Shown: positions 51,972-60,389 of the stretch, piece after piece | How the letters are laid out: each line of letters starts with the position of its first letter | Position numbering within the stretch: the stretch's first letter is position 1 | NCBI GenBank assembly: GCA_903906315.1 | Contig: CAIVJW010000127.1 | Coordinates: 49,686-113,685, forward strand | DNA length: 64,000 bases | Direction: 5' to 3' | Source: an uncultured delta proteobacterium | GTDB lineage: Bacteria; Myxococcota_A; Polyangia; Polyangiales; Polyangiaceae | Translations under genes and position numbers: made by a program | Notes under the pieces: generated by a model | What the model was told of the DNA's origin: nothing | The model's database searches: none | The model's input: only the letters and a program-made list of their open reading frames with translations

Positions 51972-54326
51972 CTACGAGTCGCGGAGCAGCGAGAGCATCC
52001 CGAGCGCCGCCCGCTTCCGCGTGCTGCCCTCGTTGCTCGCCGCGCCGACGCACAGCGGGCAGCCCTCGGCGCAGGTGCAGTTGCCGATGAGGTGCCCGGC
52101 GCGCGCGAGCAGCTCCCCGGCGTGCTCGTGGATGCGCTCGGCGAGGCCGACGCCGCCGGGCACGTTGTCGAAGAGGAAGATCGTGGGGTCGAACCCCGCG
52201 TGCGCTCCGCCGCTCGCCCGTGGGGGCGCGTCGTCGTCGCCGACGTCGCCGAGCGTCTGCCCGAGGTCGCGCGGGTCGCACATCAGCGCGAGCGTCGCGA
52301 CCGTCTCGAGCGCGCGCCCCACGCCACGCAGCCCGTCGATCGCCGCCGCGCGACCCATGCCGAGCTCCTCGCACAAAGCCTCGGGCACCGTGAGCCAGAA
52401 CGAGGTCGTGTGCTTCTGGATGTCCGGCAGGCGCACGTCGCCGTAGCCCGCGTTCTCGTGCGTGTGAAACTTGATCTTCTTGTAGCCGACGACCTTCTCC
52501 ACGACGCTGACCTCGCCCCACGCCGCGCTCGCGCGCCCGATCGGCCCGCGCTTCGTCTCCTCGATGACCGAGATCTTGCGGTTCGTCATCGCCGTCGTGA
52601 AGTAGTCCGGCACGACCTTCGTCACGAAGGCCTTGTGGTTCTCGTAGTCGAGCTTCTCGACCTGGTACTGCTCGCCGTCGTGCTGGTAGATGGCCTGCTC
52701 GTGCAGCATCGTCGGCGTCGCGCGCCAGTCGAGCTCCGCGAGCGCGCGGCCGGTGGACTTGTCGATGATGACGAAGTTGTCCCAGCCGATGCTGCGCAGG
52801 CTGACGTGGTTGGCCGGGTACGAGTCGGCGGCCCAGTGGAAGCGGTCGCCGGACTCGTGCACGACGCCGTGCCCGGCGAGGAACCGCAGCGCCTCGCGCG
52901 TGTCGTCGGCGCCCAGGCCGGCGTAGCTCTCGCCTCCGACGAACGGGAGCTCGAACGCGGCGCACTTGAGGTGCTGCACGAGGATCTCGGTGTTGGTCGG
53001 GTCGATGCGCGCCTCCTCGGCCGACCCCGCGAGCAGGTGCTCGGGCGTGCGCGCGAGGTACTGGTCGATGGCGTTGCTCGACGCGACCATCACCGCGATG
53101 CTCTGCGATCCGCGCCGGCCCGCGCGCCCGAAGCGCTGCCACGTCTCGGCGACCGATCCCGGGTAGCCGGCGCAGATGACCGCGTCGAGGTCGCCGATGT
53201 CGATGCCGAGCTCGAGCGCGTTCGTCGCGACCACGCAGAGGATCTCGCCGTTGCGCAGGCCCTCCTCGACGCGCCGGCGCGTCTCCGGGAGGTAGCCGCC
53301 GCGGTAGGCCATGAGCGCCTCGGCGCCGCACTCCGACGCGACCTTGTCGCGCAGGTACTTGAGCATGATCTCGACCGAGTTCCGGCTCTGGCCGAAGACG
53401 ATCGTCGGCACCTTCGCGCGCACGAGGTCGGCGGCGAGGTTGACCGCGCTCTTCACGTAGCTCGCGCGCACGCCGAGCTCGGCGTTCACCACCGGCGGGT
53501 TGAACAGGAAGAACCGCCGCTTGCCGCGCGGCGCGCCCGTCTGATCGACGAGCTCGACCTCCGCCTCGTCGACGCCGAGGATGCGCGCCGCGTGCTCGCG
53601 CGGGTTGCCGATGGTCGCCGTCGCACACAGAAACACCGGCTTGGCGCCGTGGAACGCGGCCGCGCGCTTGAGCCGCTCGATCACGTGGGCGACGTGCGAT
53701 CCGAAGACGCCGCGGTAGGTGTGCAGCTCGTCGATCACGACGTACTTGAGGCGCTGGAGCGTGCGCGCCCAGTGCGCGTGGTGCGGCAGGATCCCCGCGT
53801 GCAGCATGTCGGGGTTGGTCATCACGATCGGGCTGCGCTCGCGGGCCGCGCGGCGCGCGTCGCCCGGGGTGTCGCCGTCGTAGACGATGGCAGGGATGTC
53901 GAGGCCCGACGCACCGATGAGGTCCCGCAGGCCGGCCTCCTGGTCGCGCGAGAGCGCCTTGGTCGGGTAGAGGTAGATCGCGCTCGCGTCCTCGCCGCCG
54001 GCCAGCCCGCGCGCGATCGCGTCGAGCACCGGCAGGTGGAAGCAGAGGCTCTTGCCGCTGGCGGTCGGCGTCGCGATGACGACGTGCTTGCCCGCGCGCG
54101 CCGCGGCGATGGCCTGCGCCTGGTGGTCCCAGAGCTGCGTGATGCCGCGCGCGTGGAGCGCCGCGAGGAGGGTGGGGGGCAGGTCGCCCGGCAGCGGTGC
54201 GAAGCGGCCCTCCGTCGGCGCGAGCTCGCGATCGGCCGTGAGGCAGGGGCGGACGTAGCCGGAGCGGTGCCACGAGTCGACGACCGAGTCGATTCCGGTC
54301 GGCTGCTTCCAGGGAGGTAGCGGCAT
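51972..54326 (-). CDS. MrfA/YprA-type DEAD/DEAH helicase with C-terminal zinc site (784 aa)
   Basis: Superfamily 2 helicase motifs are present: TPTASGKS (K92), YPTKALSRDQE, the DELH box in VVIDELHTYRG, CATATIGNPREH, VVATNALELGIDIG and QRFGRAGRRG. A C-terminal domain of about 300 residues follows, with four cysteines (C750, C752, C756, C759 in CTCAEGCPLC), as in B. subtilis MrfA, a helicase for repair of mitomycin-type DNA damage. The length agrees with that family. An MrfB/YprB-like exonuclease gene starts at 63413. ATG 54326 is preceded by a TAGTAT hexamer 9 nt upstream and has no Shine-Dalgarno site. It is divergent from lspA. Confidence 0.93.
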   Translation of the reverse strand: MPLPPWKQPTGIDSVVDSWHRSGYVRPCLTADRELAPTEGRFAPLPGDLPPTLLAALHARGITQLWDHQAQAIAAARAGKHVVIATPTASGKSLCFHLPVLDAIARGLAGGEDASAIYLYPTKALSRDQEAGLRDLIGASGLDIPAIVYDGDTPGDARRAARERSPIVMTNPDMLHAGILPHHAHWARTLQRLKYVVIDELHTYRGVFGSHVAHVIERLKRAAAFHGAKPVFLCATATIGNPREHAARILGVDEAEVELVDQTGAPRGKRRFFLFNPPVVNAELGVRASYVKSAVNLAADLVRAKVPTIVFGQSRNSVEIMLKYLRDKVASECGAEALMAYRGGYLPETRRRVEEGLRNGEILCVVATNALELGIDIGDLDAVICAGYPGSVAETWQRFGRAGRRGSQSIAVMVASSNAIDQYLARTPEHLLAGSAEEARIDPTNTEILVQHLKCAAFELPFVGGESYAGLGADDTREALRFLAGHGVVHESGDRFHWAADSYPANHVSLRSIGWDNFVIIDKSTGRALAELDWRATPTMLHEQAIYQHDGEQYQVEKLDYENHKAFVTKVVPDYFTTAMTNRKISVIEETKRGPIGRASAAWGEVSVVEKVVGYKKIKFHTHENAGYGDVRLPDIQKHTTSFWLTVPEALCEELGMGRAAAIDGLRGVGRALETVATLALMCDPRDLGQTLGDVGDDDAPPRASGGAHAGFDPTIFLFDNVPGGVGLAERIHEHAGELLARAGHLIGNCTCAEGCPLCVGAASNEGSTRKRAALGMLSLLRDS

Positions 54327-54335
54327 GGCAGGCTC

Positions 54336-54341
54336 ATACTA
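54336..54341 (-). promoter_or_regulatory. -10-like hexamer TAGTAT for the MrfA-type helicase gene
   Basis: Read on the minus strand, TAGTAT ends 9 nt before ATG 54326 with no ribosome-binding site between, consistent with a leaderless or very short-leader transcript. Confidence 0.4.
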
Positions 54342-54472
54342 AACGGATGTCCCGTGGCGGGCCAGTGGCCGCGGCGGCGAGGCGCTCCGGCGGGCGAGCC
54401 GCCGGGCGTCCTCGTCGGGGGGGGGGCGCGGCGCGTCGAGGTCGTGCTCGGCGCGATCGGTGGGACGTCCGC

Positions 54473-54502
54473 TTTGCGGGTCCGGGTTGCATCGCGTACT
54501 AC
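54473..54502 (+). promoter_or_regulatory. putative promoter of the lspA-lspA-lgt cluster
   Basis: TTTGCG (54473-54478), an 18-bp spacer and TACTAC (54497-54502) lie before lspA. The element ends 13 nt before ATG 54516 and overlaps the codons before ATG 54504, which argues for 54516 as the start. Confidence 0.45.
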
Positions 54503-54515
54503 GATGTCGACGCGC

Positions 54516-55364
54516 ATGAACGACGACCCGCGGGGCCTCGGGCCCGTCGAGCCCAGCCCCTCTCCCCCGACTGCGCCGGGCGCAGCGACCGCCTCCGCTG
54601 CGATCGAGGCCCCCTCCGCGCCCTTCGGCGAGGGGCCCCCCGCGGTGCACCTCGTCCGGCTCGACGCGCCGCCGCTCGTGGGCTTCGTCGAGATCGCGGC
54701 GCCGAACGCCGCGCCCAGTCTCGTCGTCGCGGCCCCGGCGGCGAGGCCGTACCAGCCCGATTATCGCTTCCTCACGGTCCTCACGGTGGTGTCCCTCGTC
54801 GCCGACCTCGCGACGAAGGCCTGGGCAAAAGGTCGCCTGGCCGGCTTCGAGCCGCGCCCGGGCCTCCCGCGCAAGGTCGAGGTGTGGAAGGACCACCTCG
54901 ACTTCGTCTACGCGCTCAACCCGGGCGGGGCGTGGAGCTTCCTGCGCGGCCTGCCCGAGCTCTTCCGCCGGCCGTTCTTCCTCTTCATCTCCGCCGCCGC
55001 GATCGTCTTCATCGTCTCTGTCTACCGGCGCGTACGGCCCGAGCAGCGCGCGATGCGCTGGGGCCTGCCTCTCGCGCTCGGCGGCGCGATCGGCAACCTC
55101 GTCGACCGCATCCGCTACGGATCGGTCATCGACTTCATCGATTTCTACGTGAAGAGTGGAGGGCAGGAGCGGCACTGGCCGACGTACAACGTCGCCGACG
55201 TCGCTATCGTCGTGGGCGTCGCGCTGATGGCGATCGACACCCTGACCACGCGACACGACCCTGCGACCGCCACCGCGCCGGGATCGCCTTCGTCCGCGGC
55301 CGGCCTCGCGATCGGCGTACCCTCGACGCCCCCGCCGGGGACCGGCGTGCCGGGTCAGCCCTAG
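54516..55364 (+). CDS. lspA: signal peptidase II (lipoprotein signal peptidase), copy 1 (282 aa)
   Basis: It cleaves lipoprotein signal peptides in the inner membrane. The catalytic Asp pair is D197 in GNLVDRIRYG and D228 in YNVADVAI. The family segment NPGGAWSFL and four hydrophobic helices are present. The N-terminal 80 residues are a Pro/Ala-rich cytoplasmic extension beyond the usual length of about 160 residues, and a Pro-rich tail follows the last helix. ATG 54516 is preferred over 54504 because a promoter-like element ends at 54502. A second lspA gene starts 69 bp downstream, then lgt, so three lipoprotein-processing genes are clustered. Confidence 0.93.
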   Translation: MNDDPRGLGPVEPSPSPPTAPGAATASAAIEAPSAPFGEGPPAVHLVRLDAPPLVGFVEIAAPNAAPSLVVAAPAARPYQPDYRFLTVLTVVSLVADLATKAWAKGRLAGFEPRPGLPRKVEVWKDHLDFVYALNPGGAWSFLRGLPELFRRPFFLFISAAAIVFIVSVYRRVRPEQRAMRWGLPLALGGAIGNLVDRIRYGSVIDFIDFYVKSGGQERHWPTYNVADVAIVVGVALMAIDTLTTRHDPATATAPGSPSSAAGLAIGVPSTPPPGTGVPGQP

Positions 55365-55432
55365 CGCCCGCGGCTCGCGCGCCGACAGCCGCGTTGCCCG
55401 GCGGCGCGTTTCGTCGTAGAGGAGCCGCTTCG

Positions 55433-56119
55433 ATGAGCGACGAACCCAGCGCGAAGGCCCAGGACGGGCAGATCCCGTCGGTCGCCGACGAGGCGGGCGC
55501 CCCCCCTCGCGGAGACGCCCCCGAGCCCGCCGCAGAGGCCCCGCCGGGCAAGCCCTGGCACCCGTCCTACGCCTTTCTGGCCGCCGTTTCGCTCGTGAGC
55601 CTCGTCGCCGACTTCGGCACGAAGCACTGGGCGAAGGTGCGCCTCGACGTGCCCGATCAGCCCTGGGACGAGCGCCGCGTCGAGGTCATCAAGGACCACC
55701 TCGCGTTCACGTTCGCCCGGAACAAGGGCGGCGCGTGGGGCCTCTTGTCCGACGAGAACGAGGCGGTGCGCAAGCCCTTCTTCCTCCTCGTCTCGCTGGC
55801 GGCGATCGTCTTCATCTTCTCGCTCTACCGCAAGCTGGCCCCCACGCAGCTCGCGCTCAAGTGGGGCCTTCCGCTCGTGCTCGGCGGCGCGCTCGGCAAC
55901 CTCGTCGACCGGATCCGCTACGGCCACGTCATCGACTTCATCGACGTGCGCGCCGGCTTCATCCGGTCGCTAAACTCGCTCTTCACGTCCGGCGCGAGCG
56001 ACCACTGGCCAACCTTCAACATTGCCGACGTGGCCATCGTGGCCGGCGTGGGGCTGATGGCCGTCGACATGTTCACCTCCCGCAAGCAGAAGGACGCGCC
56101 CGCCAGCCCCACGGCGTAG
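55433..56119 (+). CDS. lspA: signal peptidase II, copy 2 (228 aa)
   Basis: A paralog of the preceding gene. The catalytic Asp residues are D159 (GNLVDRIRYG) and D199 (FNIADVAI), with NKGGAWGLL and four transmembrane helices. Both copies keep all catalytic residues, so both should be active. They differ in the loop between the two Asp motifs: this copy has FIRSLNSLFTSGASDHWP, while copy 1 has a shorter YVKSGGQERHWP. The N-terminal 40 residues are acidic/Pro-rich. ATG 55433 has AGAGGAG 8 nt upstream. lgt starts 16 bp after its stop. Several lspA copies are known in Myxococcus, where one antibiotic (TA) targets LspA. Confidence 0.93.
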   Translation: MSDEPSAKAQDGQIPSVADEAGAPPRGDAPEPAAEAPPGKPWHPSYAFLAAVSLVSLVADFGTKHWAKVRLDVPDQPWDERRVEVIKDHLAFTFARNKGGAWGLLSDENEAVRKPFFLLVSLAAIVFIFSLYRKLAPTQLALKWGLPLVLGGALGNLVDRIRYGHVIDFIDVRAGFIRSLNSLFTSGASDHWPTFNIADVAIVAGVGLMAVDMFTSRKQKDAPASPTA

Positions 56120-56135
56120 CGCGCCGCACCGCCCC

Positions 56136-57071
56136 TTGCGACCGACGCTCTTCCAGGTCTTCGACGTCGCGTTTCCGGCCTACTTCGTCCTGCTCCTGTC
56201 GGGCTTCGTGTTCGCGACGGCGCTCGGCGCCCTGTGGGCGCGGCGCATCGGCAAGGACCCGGACGTCATCGTCGACCTCGGCCTCGCGTGCCTGCTCATG
56301 GGCGTTGCGGGCGGGCGCATCCTGCACGTGCTCGCGGACGGCTACTTCTGGGACTACGTGCACCTTTGCACGGACCCGTCGCAGGTCGACTGGCACGTCG
56401 AGGCGCTGGAGTGCACCTCGCGCTACCACGGCGCCTGGGACGCGGCGCGAGCGGTCTGCCACCCCATCGAGGCCGACTGCTTCGCCTGGGCGAAGTTCTG
56501 GGCCGGCGGCCTCACCTACTACGGCGGCTTTCTCGGCGCGTCGCTGATGGCCGTCTACCTCCTGCGCCGCGACCGCTTCCCGTTCTGGAAGGCGGCGGAC
56601 ATGGCCGGCTTCGCCGTCCCGATCGGCCTCGGCTTCGGCCGCATGGGCTGCCTCCTGGCGGGCTGCTGCTTCGGTCGCGAGACCGACGGCCCCTGGGCGA
56701 TGGTCTTCCCGCCGCACAGCCCGGCCAGCGAGGCCGCGTTCAAGCGCGGCGCGCTCCCGACGGTCGCCTCGTGGTCGCACGCGGTGCACCCGACGCAGGT
56801 CTACGAGGCCGCGCTCTCGATCGGGATCGCGGCGTTCTGCCTGCTCTACGTGCACGGCCGCAAGCGCTACGACGGGCAGGTGTTCGTCGCGTTCCTCGCG
56901 CTCTATGCGCTCGGTCGCGCCGCCCTCGAGATCCTGCGCGCGGACGACCGCGGCGGCCTGGCCGGCCTCTCGACCTCGCAGCTGATCGGCCTCGGCCTCG
57001 TCGTGGTCGCCCTGGCGATCCACCGCGCCCGCGTCGGGTCGGCGGCGAAGGCCCTCGCGCCGGCCGCCTGA
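56136..57071 (+). CDS. lgt: prolipoprotein diacylglyceryl transferase
   Basis: It transfers diacylglycerol from phosphatidylglycerol to the lipobox cysteine, the step before LspA. Family signatures: multiple transmembrane helices, GGRILHVLADG, GGLTYYGGFLGA, the core GFGRMGCLLAGCCFG, PWAMVFPPHSPA, HPTQVYEA and LEILRADDRGG. The position of E. coli H103 is Tyr here (TYYGG). An insert of about 40 residues with three Cys (near 78, 92 and 107) sits in the first large loop. The start is TTG 56136; no ATG or GTG is available in frame after the upstream stop. It is the third gene of the lspA-lspA-lgt unit. Confidence 0.95.
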   Translation: MRPTLFQVFDVAFPAYFVLLLSGFVFATALGALWARRIGKDPDVIVDLGLACLLMGVAGGRILHVLADGYFWDYVHLCTDPSQVDWHVEALECTSRYHGAWDAARAVCHPIEADCFAWAKFWAGGLTYYGGFLGASLMAVYLLRRDRFPFWKAADMAGFAVPIGLGFGRMGCLLAGCCFGRETDGPWAMVFPPHSPASEAAFKRGALPTVASWSHAVHPTQVYEAALSIGIAAFCLLYVHGRKRYDGQVFVAFLALYALGRAALEILRADDRGGLAGLSTSQLIGLGLVVVALAIHRARVGSAAKALAPAA

Positions 57072-57094
57072 CCCTCCGCGCGGCGCCCCGCTTC

Positions 57095-57124
57095 TTGGCG
57101 CGACCGCGCTCGGAGGCGTATCGT
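57095..57124 (+). promoter_or_regulatory. putative promoter of the lipoprotein gene at 57132
   Basis: TTGGCG (57095-57100), an 18-bp spacer and TATCGT (57119-57124) end 7 nt before ATG 57132. This geometry predicts a leaderless mRNA and argues against the in-frame GTG at 57123, which would lie inside the -10 box. Confidence 0.5.
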
Positions 57125-57131
57125 GCCGCCC

Positions 57132-57998
57132 ATGCGAACGTCGCGCGCCCGCTGGATCGCCTCCGCCGCCGTGGCGCTCGCCGCGGTCGCGTTCGTCGCC
57201 TGCTCGCAGGCCGATCACGACCCGCAGGGCGCCGGCCCTTCCTGCAAGACCGAATGCGGCTCCGGCGCCGTCGGAGGCACCGGCACATCCAAGGACGCCG
57301 GTGCCGCGTCGGACGCCGGGGGCGGCGCCGCCGACGCGGGCCCGGGTGTCGACGTGACGGCGACCGTCGTCATCTACTCGGAGCCCACGTTCAGCGTCGC
57401 CGATTCGTACCAGGGGGCGGCCACCCTCGAGGGCGACAAGGTGGGCGGCGGCAAGGTGTCGGTGCCGTACGGCGCGACGAACGGCACGTCGGTCACGCTC
57501 CCAGGCGTCGCCGCGGGCTCCGGCTGGCTCTACGTCGATGACAGCTCGGGCGGGCAGACGGGCATCTTCTCGACCTACTCGCTCCAGTCGCTCCCCGCGA
57601 ACGGCACGCTGGCGTTGCCGGTGATCAGCCGCCCGCTGCTGCTCGCGATCTTCACGAAGCTGCCCATTCCCGGCGTCGTCGACGTGACGGCGGCGCAGGT
57701 CGTGCTGCGCTTCCAGCGCAAGGGCGTGCCCCTCGCGGGCATCAGCCTGTCGGCGCCCGTCAAGGGCGCGACCGTCGCCTTCGACAGCGGGCCTGGCGTC
57801 TTCACGACCGACGCGAAGGCGACCAGCACCGGCGGCATGATCCTCCTGCTGAACACGGCTGTCGCCGCAGCGGGCGGGTCGATCACGGTCGGCTTCGTCG
57901 ACGCCGCCGCCGACGCCGGCGCGACGACGTACACGCTCACGATCCCCACCGCGGCCGGCGCCGCATCGTTCGCGGAGATCCAGCTCGCCGCGCCGTGA
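57132..57998 (+). CDS. lipoprotein of unknown function (288 aa)
   Basis: The signal peptide ends in a lipobox (AFVAC), followed by a low-complexity Gly/Ala/Asp linker (KDAGAASDAGGGAADAG). The remaining 220 residues are beta-rich and Thr/Gly/Val-rich (TATVVIYSEPTFSVADSYQG, SGWLYVDDSSGG), consistent with one or two beta-sandwich domains on the cell surface or in the periplasm. No family is recognised and there are no catalytic motifs. It directly follows the lipoprotein-processing cluster but probably has its own promoter. Confidence 0.82.
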   Translation: MRTSRARWIASAAVALAAVAFVACSQADHDPQGAGPSCKTECGSGAVGGTGTSKDAGAASDAGGGAADAGPGVDVTATVVIYSEPTFSVADSYQGAATLEGDKVGGGKVSVPYGATNGTSVTLPGVAAGSGWLYVDDSSGGQTGIFSTYSLQSLPANGTLALPVISRPLLLAIFTKLPIPGVVDVTAAQVVLRFQRKGVPLAGISLSAPVKGATVAFDSGPGVFTTDAKATSTGGMILLLNTAVAAAGGSITVGFVDAAADAGATTYTLTIPTAAGAASFAEIQLAAP

Positions 57999-58004
57999 TC
58001 CGGC

Positions 58005-58028
58005 GCGAGGCGGGCGCGCCCCCCTCGC
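58005..58028. terminator. hairpin between convergent lipoprotein and folD genes
   Basis: GCGAGGCGGGC pairs with the inverted copy at 58018-58028 with one mismatch and a 2-nt loop. It is placed between the lipoprotein stop (57998) and the folD stop (58042), so it may end both transcripts. Confidence 0.5.
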
Positions 58029-58041
58029 CCCTACGCCGCGA

Positions 58042-58908
58042 TCACGCGCGCCGAGCCGCCTCGCGCGCGTAGGCCGCCTTCACCGTGTTCGCGAGCAAGC
58101 ACGCGATGGTCATCGGGCCGACGCCCCCCGGAACCGGCGTGATCCACGACGCGACGTCCATCGCGGACGCCGTGTCGACGTCGCCGCAGAGCTTGCCGTC
58201 GTCGCCGCGGTTCATCCCGACGTCGAGGACGATCGCCCCCGGCTTCAGCCAGTCGCCCTTCACCATCCGGGCGCGGCCGACGGCCACGACGAGCACGTCG
58301 GCCTCGCGGCACACGGCGGGCAGGTCGCGCGTCCGCGAGTGCGCGAGCGTGACCGTGGCGTGCTGCGCGAGCAGCAACTGCGCCATCGGCTTGCCGACGA
58401 TGTTGCTGCGCCCGACGACCACCGCGCGCGCGCCCTCGAGCGACGCGCCGGCCTCGGCGAGCAGGCGCATGCACCCGGTCGGCGTGCACGGCACCAGCCC
58501 GGGCCGCCCCGACGCGAGCAGCCCCGCGTTCACCGGGTGAAACCCGTCGACGTCCTTCGCGGGGTCCACCGCATCGAGGATGCGAGGCTCGCGGATTCCC
58601 TTCGGCAACGGCAGCTGCACGAGGATCCCGTCGACGGCGTCGTCCGCGTTGAGCTCGCGCACCAGCGCCAGCACCGCGTCCTCCGGCGTGTTCGCGGGGA
58701 GTCGGTGCAGCCGGCCGCGCATGCCGACCTCGTTGCTCGCCTTCTCCTTGTTGCGTGTGTAGACGACGCTCGCCGCGTCCTCGCCGACCAGCACGACGTC
58801 GAGGCCGGGCGGCCTGCCGTGCTCCGCGACGAAGCGCTGCACCTCGCCCCGCACCTCGCCCCGAACCGCCTCCGCGATCGCCTTGCCGTCGATGATCTTC
58901 GCCGTCAT
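58042..58908 (-). CDS. folD: methylenetetrahydrofolate dehydrogenase / methenyl-THF cyclohydrolase
   Basis: This bifunctional folate enzyme interconverts 5,10-methylene-THF, 5,10-methenyl-THF and 10-formyl-THF using NADP, in the cytoplasm. Catalytic and binding residues are visible: Y50 and K54 in [12 protein letters not shown]98 in ILVQLPLP, D121 in DVDGFHPVN, then VPCTPTG, the dinucleotide region [18 protein letters not shown], and [10 protein letters not shown] near the end. The 288-residue length is typical. ATG 58908 gives the family start [19 protein letters not shown] hexamer lies 8 nt upstream. It is divergent from pncB. Confidence 0.96.
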   Translation of the reverse strand: MTAKIIDGKAIAEAVRGEVRGEVQRFVAEHGRPPGLDVVLVGEDAASVVYTRNKEKASNEVGMRGRLHRLPANTPEDAVLALVRELNADDAVDGILVQLPLPKGIREPRILDAVDPAKDVDGFHPVNAGLLASGRPGLVPCTPTGCMRLLAEAGASLEGARAVVVGRSNIVGKPMAQLLLAQHATVTLAHSRTRDLPAVCREADVLVVAVGRARMVKGDWLKPGAIVLDVGMNRGDDGKLCGDVDTASAMDVASWITPVPGGVGPMTIACLLANTVKAAYAREAARRA

Positions 58909-58916
58909 GGGCGCGG

Positions 58917-58922
58917 AGGGTA
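58917..58922 (-). promoter_or_regulatory. -10-like hexamer TACCCT for folD
   Basis: Read on the minus strand, TACCCT ends 8 nt before ATG 58908. No ribosome-binding site lies between. It shares the 110-bp divergent spacer with the pncB element. Confidence 0.4.
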
Positions 58923-59005
58923 GCACCGTCCGCGCCCGGGGCGCCCGGTCCGCCGGCGCCGCGGCGCGCCCTCCGATCCCGCTCGCGCCGCCGCGGCGCT
59001 TCGGC

Positions 59006-59011
59006 TACTCG
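59006..59011 (+). promoter_or_regulatory. -10-like hexamer TACTCG for the pncB operon
   Basis: TACTCG ends 7 nt before GTG 59019, the same spacing as at 57119 and 28011, with no Shine-Dalgarno sequence. No clear -35 box. Confidence 0.4.
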
Positions 59012-59018
59012 CGAACCC

Positions 59019-60389
59019 GTGGACGCGCTTCGCACCGACCTCTACCAGCTGACGATGGCCGCCGGTTACTTCCACCGGGGCATGACAGGTCGCCAGGCGA
59101 CCTGCGAGATGTTCGTCCGGCGGCTGCCGGCGCATCGCCGCTACCTCGTCGCGATGGGGCTCGAGCGCGCCCTCGCGTACCTCGAGGGCCTCCGCTTCGA
59201 TGAGGAGGAGATCGCCTTCCTCGCCACGATCCCGAACCTCCGCGACGCCATGACCCCGGCGTTCTGCGCCTACCTCCGCGACCTCCGCTTCACCGGCGAC
59301 GCGTGGGCGATGCCCGAGGGCACCGTGCTCTTCGCGGGCGAGCCCCTGGTGCGCATCACGGCTCCGCTCGTCGAGGCGCAGCTCGTCGAGACGTTCCTGC
59401 TGTCGGCGGTGAACCACGCGACCATGGTCGCCTCGAAGGCCGCGCGCATGGTCCTCGCCGCCGGCGACGCCACCTGCGTCGAGTTCGGCACGCGCCGCAC
59501 GCACCCCGAGGCCGCCGTCGACGCCGCCCGCGCGGCCTGCGCGGTCGGCTTCGTCGGCACGTCGAACGTCGAGGCCGGTCGCCGCCACGGCCTGCCGGTG
59601 ACCGGCACGGCCGCGCACATGTGGACGATGGCGCACGAGACCGAGGAGGACGCCTTCGAGGCCTACGTCGCGGTCTTCCCGAGCGCGTCGATCCTGCTCA
59701 TCGACACGTACGACACGATCCGGGGCGCCGAGCGCGCCGCCTCGGTCGCGCGGGACAAGCTCAAGGGCGTGCGGCTCGATTCGGGCGATCTCGGCGATCT
59801 CAGCCGCCGCGTGCGCGCCATCCTCGACGCCGCCGGCTGCACCACCGCGCGCATCGTCGCCTCGGGCGATCTCAACGAGTACCGCGTCGCCGAGCTGCGG
59901 CGCGCCGGCGCACCGATCGACGTCTACGGCATCGGCACCGAGCTCGTGGCCTCCGCGGACGCGCCCGCCCTCGGCGGCGTGTACAAGCTCGTCGAGCTCG
60001 TCCTCGACGGCCGCGCGGTCCCCATCGCGAAGTTCTCCGCCGACAAGGCGACGCTTCCCGGCCGTCACCAGGTCCTCCGCACGCGCGACGCCGAGGGACG
60101 AATCGCCCGCGACGTGATCGCGATCGACGACGAGCCCGTGCCGCCCGGCGCCGAGCCGCTGCTCGTCCCGGTGATGCGCGCAGGTCGCCGCGTCGCCCCG
60201 CCCGAGCCGCTCGACGCCGTCCGCGCTCGCGCCCGCGCAGGGCTCGCGTCGCTCCCTGCCGGCCTCGACGCGCTCGACGACGCCGGGCCGGCGTTCGCGC
60301 CGCAGATCTCGCCGCGCCTCGCGGCGCTCGTCGAGCAAGTGCGCGCCTCGCACGTCGGGCCCGCGCACGCAGGAGGGAAGGGGACATGA
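59019..60389 (+). CDS. pncB: nicotinate phosphoribosyltransferase
   Basis: It makes nicotinate mononucleotide from nicotinate and PRPP, the committing step of NAD salvage (Preiss-Handler). The start is TDLYQLTMAAGYFHRG. GEPLVRITAPLVEAQLVET, the VEFGTRRTHPEAA block, GTSNVEAGRRHG, GTAAHMWTMAHE (candidate phospho-acceptor H200) and VRLDSGDLGDLS follow in family order. The 456-residue length fits. The start is GTG 59019. Its TGA overlaps the ATG of the nicotinamidase-like gene (ATGA at 60386-60389). This is the first gene of a four-gene overlapping run, so nicotinamide to nicotinate to NaMN is encoded together. Confidence 0.95.
   Translation: MDALRTDLYQLTMAAGYFHRGMTGRQATCEMFVRRLPAHRRYLVAMGLERALAYLEGLRFDEEEIAFLATIPNLRDAMTPAFCAYLRDLRFTGDAWAMPEGTVLFAGEPLVRITAPLVEAQLVETFLLSAVNHATMVASKAARMVLAAGDATCVEFGTRRTHPEAAVDAARAACAVGFVGTSNVEAGRRHGLPVTGTAAHMWTMAHETEEDAFEAYVAVFPSASILLIDTYDTIRGAERAASVARDKLKGVRLDSGDLGDLSRRVRAILDAAGCTTARIVASGDLNEYRVAELRRAGAPIDVYGIGTELVASADAPALGGVYKLVELVLDGRAVPIAKFSADKATLPGRHQVLRTRDAEGRIARDVIAIDDEPVPPGAEPLLVPVMRAGRRVAPPEPLDAVRARARAGLASLPAGLDALDDAGPAFAPQISPRLAALVEQVRASHVGPAHAGGKGT

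Noticed and set aside
51716..52090. 124-codon plus-strand ORF over the 21-bp repeats, with short heptapeptide similarity
   Set aside because: The repeat holds for only a few units in the protein, and the frame runs antisense into the helicase gene.
51960..54320. 786-codon plus-strand frame
   Set aside because: Antisense shadow of the MrfA-type helicase gene.
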